This document shows, piece by piece, positions 63,802 through 64,000 of a DNA stretch of 64,000 nucleotides; position 1 is the stretch's first letter; every line of letters starts with the position of its first letter. The position numbers and the translations under genes were made by a program. The notes beneath the pieces were generated by a model. It was not told the DNA's origin. It did no database searches and saw nothing but the letters and a program-made list of their open reading frames with translations. This stretch comes from Laccaria trichodermophora (Eukaryota; Basidiomycota; Agaricomycetes; Agaricales; Hydnangiaceae): NCBI GenBank assembly GCA_018417955.1, contig JACTVC010000048.1, positions 98,149-162,148 of the forward strand, given 5' to 3'.

Positions 63802-64000
63802 TGTAACAGACGTGACCTCATTATCACGGTTCCAATCCTCTCGTCTTCGCGCTTACGCGCTCGGCCTCCGTCGGCCCATTCTCAACGCCTACGTTTGATA
63901 CTCTTATGGACACTTACTGCTCCCTACTCCCATTGCCTATCACTGCCTATCTCATTTGTTATCCCTGCCTATTATCCCCATCCTTGTCCTACCCCTTGCC
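63802..64000 (+). repeat. 3' LTR, first 199 bp (cut by window end)
   Basis: It matches 54543 onward. The only differences seen are four single-base indels: GG to G after CCTAC, one T lost and one T gained around GATATCTC, and CC to C in CACCTGCC. No substitution was found by eye. Confidence 0.95.

Larger units (their letters stand above)
54543..64000 (+). mobile_element. Ty3/gypsy LTR retrotransposon (chromovirus), apparently intact, 3' end cut by the window
   Basis: A 5' LTR, a gag ORF, a pol ORF in the -1 frame and the first 199 bp of a matching 3' LTR are present. Pol order is protease-RT-RNase H-integrase-chromodomain, the Ty3/gypsy chromovirus order. Neither ORF carries a stop or shift, and the LTR parts are nearly identical, so insertion is recent. 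The 3' LTR is preceded by the short purine-rich GGAGGGCGTA as polypurine tract. Target duplication cannot be checked. Confidence 0.95.

Overview
The window looks like nuclear DNA of a filamentous basidiomycete, most likely an Agaricomycete. Protein genes are split by many short (about 45-70 nt) GT-AG introns. Several proteins belong to families I know mainly from mushroom-forming fungi (a DUF6593 protein, an AA7 oxidase, a Kelch-MYND protein, a 'RGE-SCAECRR' Zn2Cys6 factor). Both tRNA genes appear to carry introns. All calls come from reading the sequence; no database search was possible.

Layout. 1-8.6 kb is a nested transposon graveyard: a decayed tyrosine-recombinase (DIRS/Ngaro-type) retroelement whose Gag frame is interrupted by a 2.17-kb inverted-repeat DNA element. 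9.7-15 kb is a conserved housekeeping block: a PWWP/TFIIS-N chromatin protein, an intron-bearing tRNA-Leu and the small subunit of TFIIA. 15.6-18 kb holds two decaying genes, a Shp1/p47-type Cdc48 adaptor copy and an F-box-like protein. 18-30 kb is sparse, with a DUF6593 protein, a membrane-associated heme-binding (MAPR/Dap1) protein, an unidentified protein, a secreted AA7 FAD oxidase and a DUF202 membrane protein. 30.3-35.9 kb is an intact full-size PDR-type ABC transporter, followed by a Zn2Cys6 transcription factor (36.7-40.3 kb). 40.6-41.5 kb is a hAT-like MITE with an 8-bp target duplication and a second, TA-flanked MITE nested inside it. 41.9-49.2 kb holds a Cys-rich-N-terminus protein, a mariner-like MITE, a Kelch-MYND protein with a broken N-terminus, a tRNA-Trp and a single-pass membrane protein. 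49.9-52.2 kb is a second non-autonomous element that shares a roughly 700-bp core with the one at 0.8-1.5 kb and carries a 0.8-kb minisatellite. 53.3-54.4 kb is a DUF1275 membrane protein. 54.5-64 kb is a nearly complete, apparently intact chromodomain Ty3/gypsy retrotransposon whose 3' LTR runs off the window.

The host genes do not form an obvious pathway. The ABC transporter, AA7 oxidase and Zn2Cys6 factor are each typical of secondary or xenobiotic metabolism, but their spacing and orientation give no proof of a cluster. The most unusual signals are (i) a paired, repeated 'RF-V...WY' module lying across the gag/pol overlap of the gypsy element, (ii) the shared core of two otherwise different non-autonomous elements, (iii) a duplicated intron-exon unit at the end of the heme-binding gene, and (iv) the hAT/mariner MITE nest.
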